From contig JAAURZ010000093.1 in assembly GCA_012031955.1 (NCBI GenBank), forward strand, positions 1-7,890: a stretch of 7,890 nucleotides of DNA. Reading direction: 5' to 3'. The first letter of the stretch is position 1. Each line of letters begins with the position of its first letter. The DNA is from Bacteroidia bacterium. GTDB lineage: Bacteria > Bacteroidota > Bacteroidia > Cytophagales > Cyclobacteriaceae. Below the pieces are notes generated by a model. That model was not told the origin of the DNA and made no database searches. It saw only the letters and a program-made list of their open reading frames with translations. Of the stretch, positions 1-7,145 are shown piece after piece. Both the position numbers and the translations under genes were made by a program.

Positions 1-50
1 GCAATGGTCAGCGCGGTCGGCAGCCGCAACCTGGCCGGCGCGCCGGTCAC
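1..50 (-). CDS. First codons of an unrecognised gene (3' part outside window)
   Basis: A GTG at 50-48 overlaps the TGA of the preceding minus-strand reading frame (49-47) in a GTGA arrangement typical of translationally coupled genes. The 16 codons that follow read VTGAPARLRLPTALTI and run off the left edge. The stretch is too short to assign. An Arg/Leu-rich start followed by LPTALTI is compatible with the cytoplasmic lead-in to a first membrane helix, but this is only a guess. The base composition is GC-rich like the rest of 1-690. Confidence 0.3.
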   Translation of the reverse strand, partial: MTGAPARLRLPTALTI

Positions 51-176
51 CGGATGCCCTTCCTCATGATCTCGGTCTGCAGGTCCTTGGGCGTGAACCA
101 CTCCTCGATCGCGACCAGATCGGGGTAGGTCTCGATCAGCCACTGTCCGAGCGCGTTCATGGAGAACCACGGCAAG
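47..176 (-). pseudogene. C-terminal fragment of an unrecognised protein
   Basis: This minus-strand frame ends at the TGA 49-47 and supplies about 42 residues, from roughly LPWFSMNALGQWLIETYPDL to the end IMRKGIR. The residues look like genuine protein: an amphipathic stretch, an acidic VAIEEWF segment and a charged C-terminus. The stop overlaps a following GTG start, as expected for a real gene end. I do not recognise the family. Upstream it continues in frame into an unrelated GspE-like segment with no break, so its own N-terminus is missing. This is probably an artificial join rather than a natural fusion. Confidence 0.35.
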
Positions 177-299
177 ACGTTCAGGATGGCGATGCCCATC
201 TTGGCGGTGACTTCGCCGACCGGATGCAGCTGGCCGTCGATTCGAAAACGCAGGGCGTAGACTTCGGCTTTCGGCTCGATATGGATGTCCGTCGCGCGC
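177..299 (-). pseudogene. Internal fragment of a GspE/PilB-type secretion ATPase
   Basis: About 41 residues, starting ATDIHIEPKAEVYALRFRID and continuing GQLHPVGEVTAKMGIAILNV, match the conserved segment before the Walker A loop in type II secretion and type IV pilus ATPases. The family signature there is (A/S)DIHIEP followed by RxRFRIDG. In the complete family this segment belongs to the N2 domain of a cytoplasmic hexameric ATPase of several hundred residues. Here both ends are cut. Upstream the sequence becomes a GFA-family gene in another frame. Downstream it runs in frame into an unrelated C-terminus, and no Walker A motif follows. It is a displaced fragment and cannot encode an ATPase. 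Confidence 0.6.
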
Positions 300-302
300 G
301 TT

Positions 303-532
303 CGGAAGGCGGCAGAAGCCGCGGCGAATGCCGGGCGAGGACTCGTACCAGACGAGCCCGGTGCCATCGCCGATCCGGAGCTGTCGCGCCGGCACCGCAG
401 TGTAGGGAGCGGGGCCGCCATGGATGCGCCGGCACTGACCGCAATGACAGACGACGATCGGCCGAGGGCGCCTTCGGCCCGGTAACGGACGGTGCCGCAC
501 AGACAACCGCCTTCATGCGCCGTGACGGTCAC
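303..532 (-). pseudogene. GFA/CENP-V family zinc protein, 3' truncated and frameshifted
   Basis: Starting at GTG 532-530, the protein reads [20 protein letters not shown]. After a one-base loss near 459-462 it continues VVCHCGQCRRIHGGPAPYTA and then to about SSPGIRRGFCR. The CxCG and CHCxxC cysteines are the zinc ligands of the glutathione-dependent formaldehyde-activating (GFA) fold, known from Gfa and from many uncharacterised proteobacterial proteins. The third zinc site, expected as FCxxCGS, breaks off after FCR, and a GspE-like segment follows. Only about the first 75 residues of a usual 120-140 remain. The start lies within the end of the DUF2256 gene, a 20-base overlap that suggests a genuine two-gene operon in the source organism. 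The substrate cannot be inferred. Confidence 0.6.
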
Positions 533-690
533 GAGCTTCTCCCGCCGCCGCCTTGCGGCCGCGACAGGCATCCGAGCAGTAGAGCACCCGGTCCCAGTCG
601 CGCGCCCATTTCTTTCGCCACAGAGAGGTCCTGCGGCAGACCGGGCAGGTCTTGCGCGGCAGCGCGGCCTTCTTTGTTCGTCTTGCTCAT
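513..690 (-). CDS. DUF2256 family small zinc-ribbon protein (one-base frameshift near the start)
   Basis: After removal of one extra A in the AAA following MSKTN (near 675), the gene encodes 58 residues: [14 protein letters not shown], then [24 protein letters not shown] and a basic tail. CPVC and YCSDAC supply four cysteines for a treble-clef-like zinc site, and WRKKWxRDWDxVxYCSxxCR is the hallmark of DUF2256. In other genomes DUF2256 genes often sit beside photolyase/cryptochrome genes, and their function is unknown. The stop at 515-513 lies inside the following GFA gene. The start coincides with the point where sequence character changes, so the upstream region is not its native one. The family call is firm. 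Whether the frameshift is real or a sequencing error is open. Confidence 0.7.
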
Positions 691-2934
691 TTGCGCAGTT
701 GGTACCGCTGGCGCGAACACTAAGCAAACGCCTGTCGATAGCCTGATCAATCAGATCGGCACCGCGCGTGTTTCGGCACTTGAACCACTCTTTGGGAGGC
801 TGGGGTCGGAACTGCGAAAACTTCCACCCGATCAAATCAAGCAGTACGAAGAAAAAGTACTCGACGCGTGCAACGACGATCCGCGCAAGCGCATATTTGC
901 ATACCGTACCCTCAGTTGGGCGATGGAGACCACCGCACCACCCCAGGCTTTGCAGTATTTGTACGACGCCGCAGCCTACGCGCGGCGGGCCGACACCACG
1001 GCACTGTCGCACGCGCTGCTAAACCTGGGGCGCGTTCCTCCAGGAGCGCTCATCCTACACCGATGCCATCGGCGCATTCCTGGAGGTGTACGACATCTCC
1101 GAAAAAATACACCACGACTCACTCAGGCTTGAAACCCTGCGTCGCATGCTTCCGGCGTACTATGGCACCTCCAACCACGAGGAGGTGCAACGCAACGCAC
1201 CTTTGCTTAAACAACTCTTCGATCAAGTGGGAGCCACTTACCTGGGGCCTATGCCCGATGTAGACAGGCGTCGCGGTATGATCAACGCATTTAACGCTGT
1301 TGGCCTCTCCTTTCAGCAACTGGGCGCTTACGACTCCGCTATCCACTACTACAACATCGCAATGAACATAGCACGACATACCGGCGACGAAGAGTGGGTA
1401 GGCATATTGAGTGGCAATGAAGCCATCGTTTTTACGCGCCAGGGCAGGTACAAGGCATGCTTTGAAAGGGCTGCTTACCGACATTCGTGTGAGCCGCACG
1501 CACCATATCTGGGAATCGGCACGGAACGGATGTATAAGCCTGTCGGATTTGTTCCTGCTGCAGCATGATGTACCCAACGCTGTGCTATACCTCGACTCGG
1601 CACTATACTTCAACGGCGTGGCGAAAGGTACCTTGCCCGTCACCTACTGGCGCGTGCGCTCCAGCGTAGAGGCTGCGCAAGGCAAGTTTCGCGAAGCGTT
1701 GGAATCGCAAAGGACGTACGCAGAGAAAAGCAACGATCAACTGAAGCAACTCCAGGTAGAGCAAGTGGCGCGCATGCGCAGCGCATACGAAATGGTGAGA
1801 AGTCAGAAGGAAATTGAATTGCTGACTAAAGAGAACGAGGCGAAGGCATCATACATCGCCTTTCAGCGCACGTTGTTTACAGCCGCCGTTGTTGTGCTGT
1901 TGCTGGTATCGCTGCTGACTGCCCATTTCATTATCAGCTATCGGCGCCAGAAGAAGAATGCAATGCTCATAGCCTTGCAGCGCGATGAGATTGAAGGAAA
2001 GAACACACAACTGCAAATGCAGAACAGCGAGATAAGCGACGCAAAACGAAGAGCTGCTGCAACAAGACAGGAAGAAATCGCTGCGCAGAGACACGCTCGA
2101 GTTACAAAATCTGAAAATTGCTAAAAAGCACAGGACACGATTGCCCGGCACAACAAGGAAATTCAGACAGAAAATGAAAGGCTCGAAGAGGTTGTAAACA
2201 TTCGCACCCAGGAACTGCGTCGCAGCAACCAGGAGTTGACGGAGTACAACGACCAACTCAAGCAATTCGGCTTTATCACCGCACACAATCTTCGCTCGCC
2301 CGTCGCCCGCATTCTCGGTCTCGGCAACCTGCTGCAGTTAAGCCATGACAGCGAAGACTCCAAAATCATCATCGAAAAAATAGTGCATTCCACCAAAGAG
2401 CTCGACGCAGTGGTGTGCGACCTCGGCAAGATACTGGAGGTTAGAGAAAACAACGACCTCGAGTATGGAGCCGTAAGCCTTTCGCTTGCGCTCGACCGCA
2501 CATGCAAAGCATTGGAAAAGAATTCACCGATGCGCACGCACGACTGTACCAGGATTTCGCCGCCGGCAACACCGTGCATGCCGTGTCGCCCTATGTGGAG
2601 AGCATCGTGTACAACCTTATCAGCAATGCCATCAAGTACCGGTCGGCGTCGCGCGATCTCATCATCCACGTGAGCACGCGTGTGGAAGACAACTACCTGT
2701 GCCTTGTTGTGCGTGACAACGGACAAGGCATAGACCTCAACAAACACGGCGACAACATCTTCAACTTGTACAAACGTTTTCACTTTAACGTGGAGGGAAA
2801 GGGACTGGGGCTCTACCTCGTAAAAAGCCAGGTAAACAGCAATGGGAGGAAAAGTAGAACTGGTGAGCACGCCACATGCCGGCAGCTCATTTTTCGTTTA
2901 CTTCAAGCTCCAGGAAGAAGCAGGTTCAGTCTGA
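674..2934 (+). CDS. TPR-containing membrane sensor histidine kinase (frameshifted, natural start missing)
   Basis: Joined across six single-base indels, this encodes about 750 residues. A hydrophobic lead ([13 protein letters not shown], 677-715) resembles a signal peptide. No ATG precedes it in its native context, and TTG 674 is only a nominal start. Periplasmic TPR-like helices cover ~720-1690 and a coiled coil ~1710-1860. One transmembrane helix follows (~1870-1938), then a cytoplasmic coiled coil to ~2250. The kinase core shows the H-box [11 protein letters not shown] with the phosphoacceptor His at 2284-2286, the N-box SNAIKYR (Asn 2625-2627), the G1 box DNGQGID (~2715-2735) and the G2 box GKGLGL (~2798-2815). 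The true C-terminus is [12 protein letters not shown], stop 2932-2934. The layout is that of Bacteroidota TPR kinases, which autophosphorylate on His and pass phosphate to a response regulator. None is encoded nearby. Indels lie near 1031, 1468-1470, 2043-2046, 2123-2127, 2516-2519 and 2841. Confidence 0.85.
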
Positions 2935-3228
2935 ATACCTCCTGCAAACGCCTCGCCAATTGCGCACAGGCAAAAAATAAGCCCATCCCCTGCACTGCAT
3001 TCCTGCAATGAATGGATGGGCTCCCTTATACTACTTGACAAATGGCGATATGAAACTAGCGAACCAACACCTTACGGCCGCAATCCCTGAATCCAGAGAC
3101 ATTGTCCACCAACGCACAAACAGGTCCCATTACCGCGCAAGGCATCGTCTGCCAGCGTGATTAGCAAGTCGTTTTGCGTACTCTTACATGGCACACAAGT
3201 TGAATTTGCTGCACAAACCAACGAGACC
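2935..3228. other. Intergenic region between kinase and permease
   Basis: This 294-base gap holds the hairpin at 2980-3022, described separately. There is no good Shine-Dalgarno site before the permease ATG, which is common in Bacteroidota. A TTTG at 3173-3176 and a TGAATTTG at 3201-3208 loosely resemble the Bacteroidota -33/-7 elements (TTTG and TAnnTTTG). Their spacing is 24 bases, longer than usual, and the second A is missing, so I do not call a promoter. On the minus strand a 29-codon reading frame (about 3156-3067) begins MPCAVMGPVCALVDNVSGFR and ends CGRKVLVR. It has no recognised family and lies just upstream of the minus-strand hairpin. Confidence 0.5.
2980..3022 (-). terminator. Strong hairpin with T-run on the minus strand (possibly bidirectional terminator)
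   Basis: AGCCCATCC (2980-2988) and GGATGGGCT (3014-3022) form a perfect 9-bp, GC-rich stem. The 25-base loop contains a small inner TGCA/TGCA pairing. Read on the minus strand, the stem is followed at once by TATTTTTTG (bases 2979-2971), the classic layout of a factor-independent terminator. On the plus strand it is followed by CCCTTATAC, a weak U-tract, so it may also end kinase transcription starting 46 bases upstream. No recognised minus-strand gene lies just upstream of its functional orientation. Confidence 0.55.
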
Positions 3229-5618
3229 ATGATCACCAACTACCTGAAAGTGGCCCTGCGCAGTCTGCTCAGAAAAAAGGGCTACGCAGTCATTAACATA
3301 ACCGGCCTGGCATTTGGCATGAGTGTATCCATGTTGATAGGGATGTGGGTGTATGATGAGCTCACATTCAATTCCAGTCACGACAATTACGGGCGCATCG
3401 GCCGCGTGTATCAGCACAACACGGTAAACAATGAAGTTGTTACCACCACGGCGGCTCCCATACCGCTCGGTCAGGAACTCAAGTCCACGTATGGTTCCGA
3501 CTTCAGGCACGTGGTGCGCGGCTGGTGGGAAGGTGATCACATATTGGCAATCGACGACCAGAAAATTCTTCGCAATGGTACGTTCATGGACGGCGACGTT
3601 TTGGAGATGTTGTCATTGACGATGGTGAAGGGCTCGTGGCATAGCCTTGATGATCCCAGTTCGACGGTACTTTCCGCCTCCGCGGCGCGGGCGTTGTTTG
3701 GCGACGACGATCCAATCGGCAGCACGGTGCGCATCGACAACGCAATTGACTTAAAGGTAGCGGGTGTCTATGAAGACATTCCACACAACTCGGCATTTCA
3801 CACACTCGACTTCATTGGTACCTGGGACTACTGGGTCGCTGTCAATGACTGGATGCGCGCGCAGGAACAGGACTGGACCGCCAATGTGAACGTGTATGTG
3901 GAGCTCGAACCACAAAGCGAATTGGCGGATGTAAACGAGCGCATACTGAACATCAAGTACGATCACCTCGCCAAAGAGCGCGCGGCGCTGGAACAGCCTG
4001 CGCTGTTTATCCAGCCGATGAGCCGCTGGCATTTGCACTCGCAATGGTACAACGGAGAAGAGACAGGCGGCAGGGCGCAGTACGTCTGGCTGTTTGGCGC
4101 AATCGGTTTTTTTGTATTGCTGCTGGCCTGCATCAATTTCATGAACCTGAGCACGGCGCAATCGGAGAACCGCGCCAGAGAAGTGGGCATCCGGAAGTCC
4201 GTTGGGTCGATGCGTGTGCAACTCATCTATCAGTTCCTGTCCGAATCGTTCATTGTGGTCGTGCTTGCGTTCCTGCTCACCATAGCACTTGTTTCGTCCG
4301 TATTGCCGCTGTTCAATGAGTTGGCCGCGAAGCAGATCAGCATTCCCTGGTCGAGCCCGTACCTTTGGCTGATCGTGTTCGGAGTGATTCTAACAACGAG
4401 TATGGTGGCCGGCAGCTATCCAGCTTTGTACCTGTCGTCGTTCCAGCCTGTCAAGGTTTTGAAAGGTACATTCAAGGCGGGGGCGATTTGCTTCTGTGCC
4501 CAGGCGCGCGCTGGTGGTATTTCAATTTACCGTATCGGTGGCGCTCATCATCGGCACCATGATTGTGTGGCAGCAAATCGAATTTGCAAAAAACAGGCCC
4601 ATAGGATACGACCGAAGCGGGCTGATTATGGCGCGGAAACTTTCGCCCGAATTCTGGGGCAAGTTTGAGACACTGAAGCAAGAACTGAAAACGACGGGGG
4701 CTGCGGAGGAAGTGGCGGAATCGTCGGGCCCTGCTACGGAAGTGTGGTTCAACAGCACAGGCATCACATGGAAAGGCAAACACCCCGACCAGTTCGACGA
4801 CTTCGTAACGATGGCCGTTACGGCACGATTTTGGAAAAACAATGGGATGGCATTTTCACCCAGGGGAAGGGTATTTCTCGCGTGAACACTCCACGGACAG
4901 CGCGGCAGTTGTATTGAACGAGTCGGCGGCACGCAAGATGGGACTAACCGACCCTGTGGGCGAAGAAATAGTATGGAACGACAAACGTTACACCATCATC
5001 GGCGTGATTGAGGACATGATCATCGGCTCGCCCTACGAACCAGTAAAGCAAACCGTGTTCTGGCTGGACTACACCATGAACACATGGATCAACATCAGGC
5101 TGAACCCGGCATTGAGCACACACGAAGCACTCGCGCGCACCGAGAAAGTATTTCAATCGCTATTCCCCAATACACCGTTCGACTACAAGTTCACCGACCA
5201 GGAATTTGCGGCCAAGTTCTCGTCCGAAGAACGAATCGGAAAACTTGCCGGCGCTTTCGCCTCGCTTTCTATTTTTATCAGTTGCCTCGGGTTGTTTGGC
5301 ATGGCCTCTTTTATGGCGGAACAGCGCAAGAAAGAAATTGGCGTGCGCAAGATATTGGGCGCGTCGGTGGCAGACCTTTGGCGAATGATGTCGTGGGAGT
5401 TCATGCTGCTCGTCGGTGTCGCGTGTCTTATTGGCGTGCCTGTGGCTATTTATTTTCTACAGCCGTGGTTGAATGCGTTTGCGTATCACACCCAAGTATC
5501 TGCAGTCGGTGTCGCGCTGGCTTGCGTCGGGGCGTTCGCAATCACGCTGGTCACAATCAGCGTCAAACTTTTGCGGGCCTGTTCCATCAACCCAGTGCAT
5601 TCATTGCGGGCCGAGTAG
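3229..5618 (+). CDS. FtsX/MacB-like ABC transporter permease (two frameshifts)
   Basis: Repairing two one-base insertions, an extra G in the G-run 4479-4483 and an extra A in 4835-4839, gives about 796 residues, the usual size for this Bacteroidota family. The ATG at 3229 is chosen over 3157 because it starts the family pattern MITNYLKVALRSLLRKKGYA. A first membrane helix follows (~3286-3350), then a periplasmic MacB-PCD-like domain to ~4070. The first FtsX domain (~4081-4470) has NFMNLSTAQSENRAREVGIR. A second helix follows the G-run (~4505-4570), then a second periplasmic domain and a second FtsX domain (~5245-5610) with RKKEIGVRKILGAS and the terminal NPVHSLRAE. Family members work with a separate ABC ATPase in export or envelope mechanotransmission. 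No ATPase is encoded here and the substrate is unknown. The relation to the upstream kinase is positional only. Confidence 0.9.
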
Positions 5619-5629
5619 CGCGACAGGTC

Positions 5630-6583
5630 TTAAACACCATGCTCGTCAGTCCGCAGCCCGCTGGTGACTCCGAGCCAGGCTACAAGCTCCCCTGCATCGG
5701 CAATGCTCCATGAATGCGGATGTCGCATGTTCCTGGTTTTCCGGTAGCCCTTTCCGCTGGTTGTAACCAACTCCGCCTTGGTGTTCCCGCGCGCGCGCAG
5801 CCAGTTGATCATGGCGGCACTGTCAATCGCGTTGATACAGCGGTAGTCGATATGGCGGTTGTCTATGTACCAATTGATGTCCGGCTCGTTGTAAATCCGA
5901 ATGGGCACGTTCATCAAAGTTTTCAACGACGCGTGGGCCGGGTCGGTGTTGGCGTATGGCGACACTTTCCAAAAAAACTCACGGTCGCTCACAGGATCGG
6001 TTCCAAACACCTGGCGAATACGGTTTGTCACATAGTTGTCTTCTTGTACAGACACGGGGTTCTTGTCGGGCCGGTTGGTGGTGGTCATACAATCGTAAAG
6101 GCGCTCAATGTCAAGCGGCGGATCGAGGGCAAATACGCCCGCAGGCCGCTTTAGCAAAGATTTTTCTGAATAGGCTTTCCGTGTGTATTGCATGGCCATG
6201 GTTCCGCCAAATGAATGGCCGCCAATAAAAAAAGTATCCTCATTGAGTTTGTACTTCGAAAATATTCCGTCAATGAACACCCGCAGTTTTTCATGCGAGT
6301 CATCGTCTATGTAAAAGAACGACCAGTCACCCAATGCGGGGATGATGGTGATGTAACCGGCTTTGCTGGCGCGCATGGGAATTTCCGATTCGACGAGTGT
6401 CTGCGAGGGCAATTCGCCAAAACCCGGAAGCAACAGGATTGATCCCACCACCATTCCCTCCGGAATCACCGTGATGTAGTAGCGCTGCGTGGTGTCGCCT
6501 GGAATTGATAGCGAATATTCTACCTTTTGTCCAAACGCGGCGGCCGACGCGAATATGCAAATGAAAAACAATGCTTTGGTCAT
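5630..6583 (-). CDS. Secreted alpha/beta hydrolase
   Basis: An intact 317-residue gene. MTKALFFICIFASAAAFGQ is a clear signal peptide with probable cleavage after AFG or AFGQ, so the enzyme is exported. The nucleophile elbow is GHSFGG (residues 122-127, Ser124). The LLLPGFG segment (~51-56) supplies a likely oxyanion-hole region. Acid candidates are Asp154/Asp158 in DPPLD or Asp235 in NEPDINW. The catalytic His is probably in RHPHSWSI (His288 or His290). It is probably an esterase or lipase-like hydrolase, but the substrate cannot be read from sequence. The stop lies 11 bases from the convergent permease stop, and I see no terminator between them. The start has no Shine-Dalgarno site, and the 193 bases upstream hold nested inverted repeats. 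It may be transcribed separately from the cluster at 6777-7890. Confidence 0.88.
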   Translation of the reverse strand: MTKALFFICIFASAAAFGQKVEYSLSIPGDTTQRYYITVIPEGMVVGSILLLPGFGELPSQTLVESEIPMRASKAGYITIIPALGDWSFFYIDDDSHEKLRVFIDGIFSKYKLNEDTFFIGGHSFGGTMAMQYTRKAYSEKSLLKRPAGVFALDPPLDIERLYDCMTTTNRPDKNPVSVQEDNYVTNRIRQVFGTDPVSDREFFWKVSPYANTDPAHASLKTLMNVPIRIYNEPDINWYIDNRHIDYRCINAIDSAAMINWLRARGNTKAELVTTSGKGYRKTRNMRHPHSWSIADAGELVAWLGVTSGLRTDEHGV

Positions 6584-6604
6584 GCGTAGCTAGGGTTGGT
6601 GTTT

Positions 6605-6646
6605 CAGGCGATGAATATACGAATTCATTACAGGTTCGCCCGCCTG
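6605..6646. repeat. Nested inverted repeats upstream of the hydrolase
   Basis: The outer arms CAGGCG (6605-6610) and CGCCTG (6641-6646) enclose the inner arms ATGAAT (6611-6616) and ATTCAT (6623-6628), the latter around a 6-base centre. The inner element is perfectly symmetric. The set lies 22-63 bases upstream of the hydrolase ATG on the minus strand, a position suited to an operator or a 5' leader hairpin. The arms are short and there is no second copy in the window, so function is inferred from position only. Confidence 0.3.
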
Positions 6647-6656
6647 ATTGCTTCTG

Positions 6657-6753
6657 TTATCTCGCGTAGTACAGGAAAACGGCAAAGCCGATCAACGCAT
6701 ACCTTGTCACTTTGACGATCTCGCCACGCAGCGCATCGCATCAACTGCGGCAT
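6657..6753 (-). CDS. Possible 31-residue membrane peptide (needs one frameshift)
   Basis: From ATG 6753-6751 the frame reads MPQLM. After removing one base near 6738-6741 it continues DALRGEIVKVTRYALIGFAV and FLYYAR to the TAA at 6659-6657. The repaired peptide has a charged amphipathic front and a hydrophobic end. It begins 24 bases after the stop of the membrane-protein gene on the same strand, so it could be the last member of that cluster or the remnant of a longer gene. The needed change is one base, like the indels elsewhere in the window. There is no recognised family and no ribosome binding site. It could be chance. Confidence 0.22.
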
Positions 6754-6776
6754 ATGGTCGACACTTAGGTCCAAGA

Positions 6777-7145
6777 TTACTGGCGCTGCTCCTCTCCCGA
6801 TTCAAGCCTGCCGGGCGTGAGTATCAACTTATCCAGGAGCAATAAGGCAAGCACGTACCACATGGCGCCGCCGAGCATGAAGCTTTTTAAGGCGAGCACC
6901 GTCACTGCCAATTGCGCAGCAATTTTCAAATACTTCCACGAAAAACCCACGTGATACTTTCTCTTGAATGAATCGATCAGGCCAAGAACACCGTAGGCCA
7001 GAAATCCGGCGTTCATGGCGATGTCGCCCCCGGCAATCTCCAGCTTCGACAAGCCAAGACCGCCGAGTATCAATACTACCGGCAGCCAGTCCGTTAGCTT
7101 TTCGCGGATGGACTCTTCTTCATCGTTGTCTATGGGTTGTCGCAT
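6777..7145 (-). CDS. Small hypothetical membrane protein, four predicted helices
   Basis: An intact gene for 122 residues. After an acidic N-terminus (MRQPIDNDEEES) it shows four likely membrane segments: ~20-36 (WLPVVLILGGLGLSKL), ~43-58 (AMNAGFLAYGVLGLID), ~72-90 (YLKIAAQLAVTVLALKSF) and ~92-109 (GGAMWYVLALLLLDKL). A basic cytoplasmic-type loop KRKYHVGFSWK joins helices 2 and 3, and the tail is polar (SGEEQRQ). I do not recognise the family. It resembles the short uncharacterised inner-membrane proteins common in Bacteroidota. Its ATG lies 16 bases inside the repaired end of the upstream GNAT gene (stop 7132-7130), indicating co-transcription and probably coupled translation. Confidence 0.7.
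   Translation of the reverse strand: MRQPIDNDEEESIREKLTDWLPVVLILGGLGLSKLEIAGGDIAMNAGFLAYGVLGLIDSFKRKYHVGFSWKYLKIAAQLAVTVLALKSFMLGGAMWYVLALLLLDKLILTPGRLESGEEQRQ

Noticed and set aside
47..1012. A 321-codon open frame on the minus strand spanning the left end and the start of the kinase.
   Set aside because: It crosses the change in sequence character at ~690. Its N-terminal part is antisense to convincing TPR-like coding sequence, and only sub-segments match known families.
2163..2870. A 235-codon minus-strand frame opposite the kinase core.
   Set aside because: It lies exactly antisense to the H, N and G box region, shows no recognisable domain and is a by-product of codon bias.
3035..3063. 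TTGACA at 3035-3040 as a sigma70 -35 box for the permease.
   Set aside because: No TATAAT-like element at 16-18 bases spacing; Bacteroidota use a different promoter consensus and the site is far from the ATG.
3173..3208. A Bacteroidota-type promoter (TTTG and TGAATTTG) before the permease.
   Set aside because: The spacing of 24 is too long and the -7 element lacks the TA; too weak to list.
5619..5629. A terminator between the convergent permease and hydrolase genes.
   Set aside because: Only 11 bases separate the stops and no stem with a T-run is visible.
5084..5713. A 209-codon plus-strand frame over the permease C-terminus.
   Set aside because: It overlaps the FtsX domain in another frame, its composition is unlike a protein, and the permease frame is clearly the coding one.
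5714..6154. A 146-codon plus-strand frame opposite the hydrolase.
   Set aside because: It is antisense to an intact gene with a signal peptide and a GHSFGG elbow, and no domain is recognisable.
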